Origin: Hypsibius dujardini
Lineage: Eukaryota > Tardigrada > Eutardigrada > Parachela > Hypsibiidae
Direction: 5' to 3'
NCBI GenBank assembly: GCA_001579985.1
Contig: LRSR01008760.1
Span: forward strand, 1-33,979
Length of the DNA stretch: 33,979 nucleotides
Part shown: in pieces, positions 30,232 to 33,979 of the stretch
Layout of the letters: the number at the start of each line of letters is the position of its first letter
Numbering within the stretch: the stretch's first letter is position 1
Translations under genes and position numbers: made by a program
The notes under the pieces: generated by a model
Database searches by the model: none
What the model was told of the DNA's origin: nothing
What the model saw: only the letters and a program-made list of their open reading frames with translations

Positions 30232-31857
30232 TTAAGTTGTATCCGATCGTTTCAGTATCTCCTTCGTAAGCAGAAGGGTCGTGACGACGCTTGTTAAAAT
30301 CTAGACACCCAAAATAATAACAGACAGTGAATCAGGGGATTCCATCTAACCGGAGTCTATCCAGACTCACGCTAGAATGATGAGTAGCATGTGACATACC
30401 GTTACTAAGGAGGTGCGTGAAAAGTTAAACAATCCACCGACTTCTATTGTGAGAGGACTCTTCTCCACAATCCGGGAAAATGTCATTATCTGTTTTAGCA
30501 CTGCTGATGCGTCTTTCGAAGATGGTTCTTTGTTCGCCTACGAAAAGTATATGTATGCACCCATCGTACCTCGCTGATAATCGCAGCCTGTTTGACAAGT
30601 AATGTATAAATGTTGAATTTACCTGGATAGTCTGTTCTCCAAATCCGTGCGCCGTCCAAACAAAATCGCGTAGAGTTCCGTTGAGTTTACGGCTCTGAAA
30701 ATGGCAAAATGTTGCAAAAATGCAAAAAGGGTTGATCAATCTGTGATTGACTCCAGTCATTCGAGGCTTAATCACGTATCATGAAAAGCTAAACACTGTA
30801 TGCACTGTACCTCTTCATGTAAAATGATGCAAGGCATGTAACAGATCGTTGCATACGCGAGAAACAACACCGCATCCCAGCCGTAACGCAGATTCTTTAG
30901 TGGAAATGCCTCAGTGCGCTCTGGGACCGCAATGATTCTTGCACATACACCCAGCACAGTCATCACGTCCAATCCCACACTGACCAACAAAATCCGCCCG
31001 AAGAGTTCGTTGAAATACTCAACGAAGCGTGCCATATTCACATAGGTCAATGTCCAGTTTCTGATCATATCCGGAAGAAGGTTCGACCCCGTATCGGACC
31101 AGGCAACAGTCAGATTGACCTTTTCAATGGTTACTTCTTTTCGTAGACTTCGCATGGCTTTCACGGCTAACCAAACGAATATGAGGCCGGAGATGAGAAC
31201 CTGTTGTGACAGTATGAACGGACAGTCGATCAGCAGCGTCCACAAAGGCACATATGTGTTCCTACCAACACAACGACCAAACCACATGTAATAGCACGAG
31301 GTGGAATTTTCTAACACAGCAGCTCCCGATATGTTCCCGCCCCAGTTAATTGGTCCGTCGAGGAAGCCTTCCAACGAAAGCCAAAATAACGCCATCGTTG
31401 AAACATGCGCGGAAAAACTGATCACAAAAAGCAGCATGGATAAACGACGGAAGGAAGTTAATACTTTAGCATTGCAGAGATTCAGTTGCAGACGAGTCTT
31501 ATTGAGGGCAAACGCGCGGAGTGCCCGCCATTGAGGGAGACGGTAGGAAAAGAGGACTAGGACCGTGACCCCGCGTGCAGCAAAAAAACTCCGCCATAGC
31601 AGCTGCCCCAGAGATATCACAAAAGGTTGTGCAGCATCACCTGTATCACCAGAAGCTCCAAGTGAGAACGTGATCACATCCACAAAATCTGCGACAGCTA
31701 GACCCAAACTGGCTCCAATGAAAGCTATTCGAAAATAGTTGCGTAAAAAGTCGTATCGATACCATCTCGTTGGAACGGTTTCTTTCGTACTGGCAGGGGG
31801 TAATGCATCGTTAGCGCCGAGGAGAAACGACTGAACGAAGACGATATCGTCGGACAT
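30232..31857 (-). CDS. Gustatory-receptor-like 7TM protein, copy 4, four exons, about 441 aa
   Basis: Exons are 30811-31857 (349 codons), 30623-30694 (24), 30400-30537 (46) and 30232-30300 (22 plus stop), all phase 0 with GT-AG ends. The start is MSDDIVFVQSFLL; an ATG 11 codons upstream is not conserved. Predicted membrane segments are at about residues 42-64, 78-104, 138-161, 203-232, 286-310, 325-347 and, across exons 3-4, about 405-435. The last segment reads GGLFNFSRTSLVT then ILTSVVTTLLLTKEIL. The loop between segments 3 and 4 is about 17 residues longer than in copies 2 and 3 and carries NIS and NST sequons before SCYYMWFGRC. It is the best-preserved and longest member, and the first in transcriptional order along the cluster. 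Confidence 0.88.
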
Positions 31858-32315
31858 TATAACGATGCCAAACCGCAAGGCAATCTTCACAGTTTTATGT
31901 TGGAAAAATTACTTTCCGGTTTTGGTTCATTGTGGAATTCATTTCAGCACTGCCAATTGCATGCAATGAGCTTGAAGGTTCGAATAAATACTTCCAAACT
32001 ACCCATAACAAACGGCGATCCCGGGAGGAACGTATTGTAAGTACACAAAGGCGTGTAGTGAATGTGATCCCGTTTACTTCTGTCGCCTTCCATTAGGTTG
32101 TGTACTTGGACACGCGTTCAAATTCACTGACTCAGGCACTGGGGAAATGACAGAATGTTACGGATGATGCGGAAAATGATTCTGATAGCCAGGGGAGTAT
32201 TGATGCATGTTCAATAAAATTGGTTGGACAGTTATGGATAAATGGCGGATAGACAGGGAGAATATTAACACAAGCAACCCTCCCCCGCCGCTGGGACAAT
32301 TGAAAGTTTTGGCAT

Positions 32316-32335
32316 CGGTCGGTCGGTCGGTCGGT
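32316..32335. repeat. (GGTC)n microsatellite
   Basis: Five consecutive CGGT/GGTC units. Confidence 0.9.
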
Positions 32336-32374
32336 GAGGGAGGGATCTTTGACAAAGATCACAATCAGGACTCA

Positions 32375-32435
32375 CTTGGGACGATTTTCAGATGGGGAAC
32401 GCAGAATGTCTCTGTTTTATTTTTTCCTATTAGTA
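32375..32435 (+). mobile_element. Solo terminus of the TTA-type MITE
   Basis: CACTTGGGACGATTTTCAGA followed by a GGGAACGCAGAATG segment and a T-rich run matches both ends of the 8345-8934 element. No opposite terminus was found within the following kilobase, so this is a truncated copy or one end of a diverged element. Confidence 0.65.
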
Positions 32436-32610
32436 AAATATTAGTGATGACTTTCAAAACGTATTCCATGGTGAGGAAGTAAATTTTGTATGTGTGAAAT
32501 TTAAAAGTTGGGAAAACACAAGAAGATTCGGTTTTCATTAATTTTCACTGTGAAAATGTCAAATTATCGGAATGCATTAAATATAATTACGTGAATCCTA
32601 TCTCATTTCA

Positions 32611-32792
32611 AATCAAATTTGGAATCGACTGACATCAGCCAAAATATTTTTCGAATGTAGGGAGGCGGAGCTATTGGACTTCCTTAAAAAGAGCCGAAAA
32701 CTCCTGCGAAGCTATCTAGGGTTGGCATGTAACTCAGCCCTCTGATACCCACAAAATATTTGGCTGATACCAGTCAATTCCAAATTAAATTT
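32611..32792. repeat. AT-rich foldback, 182 bp
   Basis: Arms 32611-32650 and 32753-32792 are inverted copies with several mismatches (core TTTGGAATYGACTG, then ATCAGCCAAA). Weaker inverted similarity may continue outward to about 32550 and 32860. Confidence 0.7.
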
Positions 32793-33336
32793 AAAATGAA
32801 CAAGGTTGAAATAACCATAAAATTTAATTTAATCACCAATGAAATAAATTTGCAAAATCATCCCTATGTTGTAATATTTTACGCTCCTGTTCACTTGATG
32901 GAAACTGTTTTACTCGGATTTTGAAGATGGTTTTGAAATTCCAGGGGACTATTGAAATAAAAGCTTCACACACCCACAAAAAGTGAAATAGTTAGGAACG
33001 ATAGGCGGAATTTTTTATTCAATTTCGAAAAAAGGGCATCTTGCCCATCTCCTGGTCCTACAAGCTCTTATGCAAGCTCTACACAAACGAAAGACTGCAC
33101 GAACGCCTTGAACACCTGGTCTGTGCAATACAGATTCAAGCTCTTGTTGTTTTGCAGCACCAACTCGTCCTACTGTGTCAGACCTATCAATTGATCGTAG
33201 TATTCACTTGGATGCCTTTGCAATATTGCTGTTGTTCGGTAGATCAATCAATGATTTTGTATACATACTGTAAACTTTATATCTTTTCGAGAATTTTGAA
33301 CTAACGTGAGGGAGATTAATTATTCTTATTAGTTTC

Positions 33337-33362
33337 AACCAGAACCAGAACCAGAACCAGAA
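33337..33362. repeat. (AACCAG)n microsatellite
   Basis: Four tandem hexamers, 40 bases upstream of the GPCR start codon. Confidence 0.9.
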
Positions 33363-33401
33363 GCCTAATCACTTTGAAGTATAAATTGCAGTGCGTCCAA
33401 C

Positions 33402-33979
33402 ATGGCTTGCTTAAATAACACTACCAAAGAAACCAACGTGGCCAACGCATCAGCCCTCGACTATACCGACGAGTAAATCGCCCAAGCCCATTATGTCTTT
33501 AATGTTATGTATCCAATTCTGTTTACCTGCTGCACCGTTGGGAATAGGCTAAACCTGGTTGTCCTCGGACACGAAAAGCCCATTCGGAGCGACAGCGTGT
33601 ACCTCATGACAATATCTCTAGCCGACATTGTTGTTCTGTGAGTGAGCTCACAGGTCTGCTCTCCAGCTCACATGTAATGTGAAATTTAACATTCTGGAGG
33701 TGGGACAACATTCCGCCATACATAACTCTAATAAACCCAAACATTATGCGCTGTAATCCCGACTTTCTCAAGGGCTACAACGAGCACCACGGCATGGGTG
33801 AATGGGGCTTTCGAATGTTCGTCAATCTCAGTGATTGGTAAGTGCCCGTAATTAAACTCAGTGAAAAAAAATTAGCGCAGCATTGGTTTATTCTCCTGTA
33901 GGACGCTTATTGTGTTCTCCGTAGTCCGCCTGATGGCGGTTCTTCAACCATTCCGATTTGGCTGGGTACAGAGTCTTAT
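33402..33979 (+). pseudogene. Rhodopsin-class (FMRFamide-receptor-like) GPCR, 5' exons, with an in-frame stop; cut by window edge
   Basis: Exons are 33402-33637, 33700-33837 and 33902 to the window end, joined in phase 2 at GTGAGT and GTAAGT donors. The N terminus MACLNNTTKETNVANAS has extracellular glycosylation sequons (NNT, NTT, NAS). TM1 contains PILF and GNRLNLVVL (the class A GN..N signature). TM2 contains SLADIVVL (the LAxxD signature), followed by WDNIPPYI. The third exon reads WTLIVFSVVRLMAVLQPFRF, the TM3 end, in the position of the DRY/ERY-xAV-xP signature. This combination resembles invertebrate FMRFamide/neuropeptide receptors. A TAA at 33474-33476 interrupts the frame 24 codons in, between sequon-bearing N terminus and TM1. 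The gene is therefore a pseudogene, carries a base error, or starts at the in-frame ATG 33507. The remaining TMs lie beyond the window. Confidence 0.72.

Larger units (their letters stand above)
31858..33401. other. Intergenic region between the receptor cluster and the GPCR
   Basis: Divergent spacer with no supported gene. Contents are a (GGTC)n tract (32316-32335), a lone copy of the TTA-MITE terminus (32375-32435), a foldback (32611-32792) and an (AACCAG)n tract (33337-33362). Confidence 0.5.

Noticed and set aside
33378-33385. TATAAATT upstream of the GPCR start as a TATA box
   Set aside because: It lies only about 20 bases before the ATG, so transcription would begin at or after the start codon.

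Overview
This is eukaryotic, animal-type DNA: coding regions are split by GT-AG introns, intergenic spacers are long, and small non-autonomous DNA transposons and foldback repeats are common. The organism is an invertebrate, probably an ecdysozoan. A tardigrade is my best guess, from the neuropeptide-receptor-like GPCR at the right edge, the divergent Hsp70s and the secreted low-complexity proteins. The window cannot prove that. No rRNA, tRNA, CRISPR or prokaryotic feature was recognised.

Left third (1-12.9 kb). Two Hsp70-family genes lie on the minus strand. One is cut by the left edge (1-529). The other (3012-4855, two exons) has a complete ATPase domain and beta substrate-binding domain but no alpha-helical lid or C-terminal tail. 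Next come two minus-strand genes for secreted low-complexity proteins. One is a Pro/Tyr/Gln (PVYQ) repeat protein (5510-9271, multi-exon, 5' junction unresolved). The other is a Ser/Asn/Tyr/Gly protein (10900-12847, two exons) with three copies of a Phe/Trp/Leu module. Both end in an Arg-rich tail and look like extracellular matrix or cuticle components.

Middle and right (13.9-31.9 kb). A head-to-tail, minus-strand family of seven-transmembrane proteins fills this region. It has four apparently intact members, one pseudogene split by a 903-bp TA-flanked transposon, and at least three smaller relics. Each intact member has one long exon ending in HEE and three short exons, all joined by phase-0 introns, with a short TM7 exon last. 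That architecture, plus a conserved glycosylation sequon and cysteine pair in loop 3-4, points to divergent gustatory-receptor-like (7tm_7-type) chemoreceptors.

Right edge (33.4-34.0 kb). The first three exons of a plus-strand rhodopsin-class GPCR, FMRFamide-receptor-like, are present, with an in-frame stop before TM1.

Between genes there is at least one element each of TA-target (mariner-type), TTAA-target (piggyBac-type) and TTA-target (Harbinger-type) MITE, plus several foldbacks, a perfect 30-bp-arm hairpin and microsatellites. The chemoreceptor cluster appears to be evolving by tandem duplication, followed by transposon insertion and decay.
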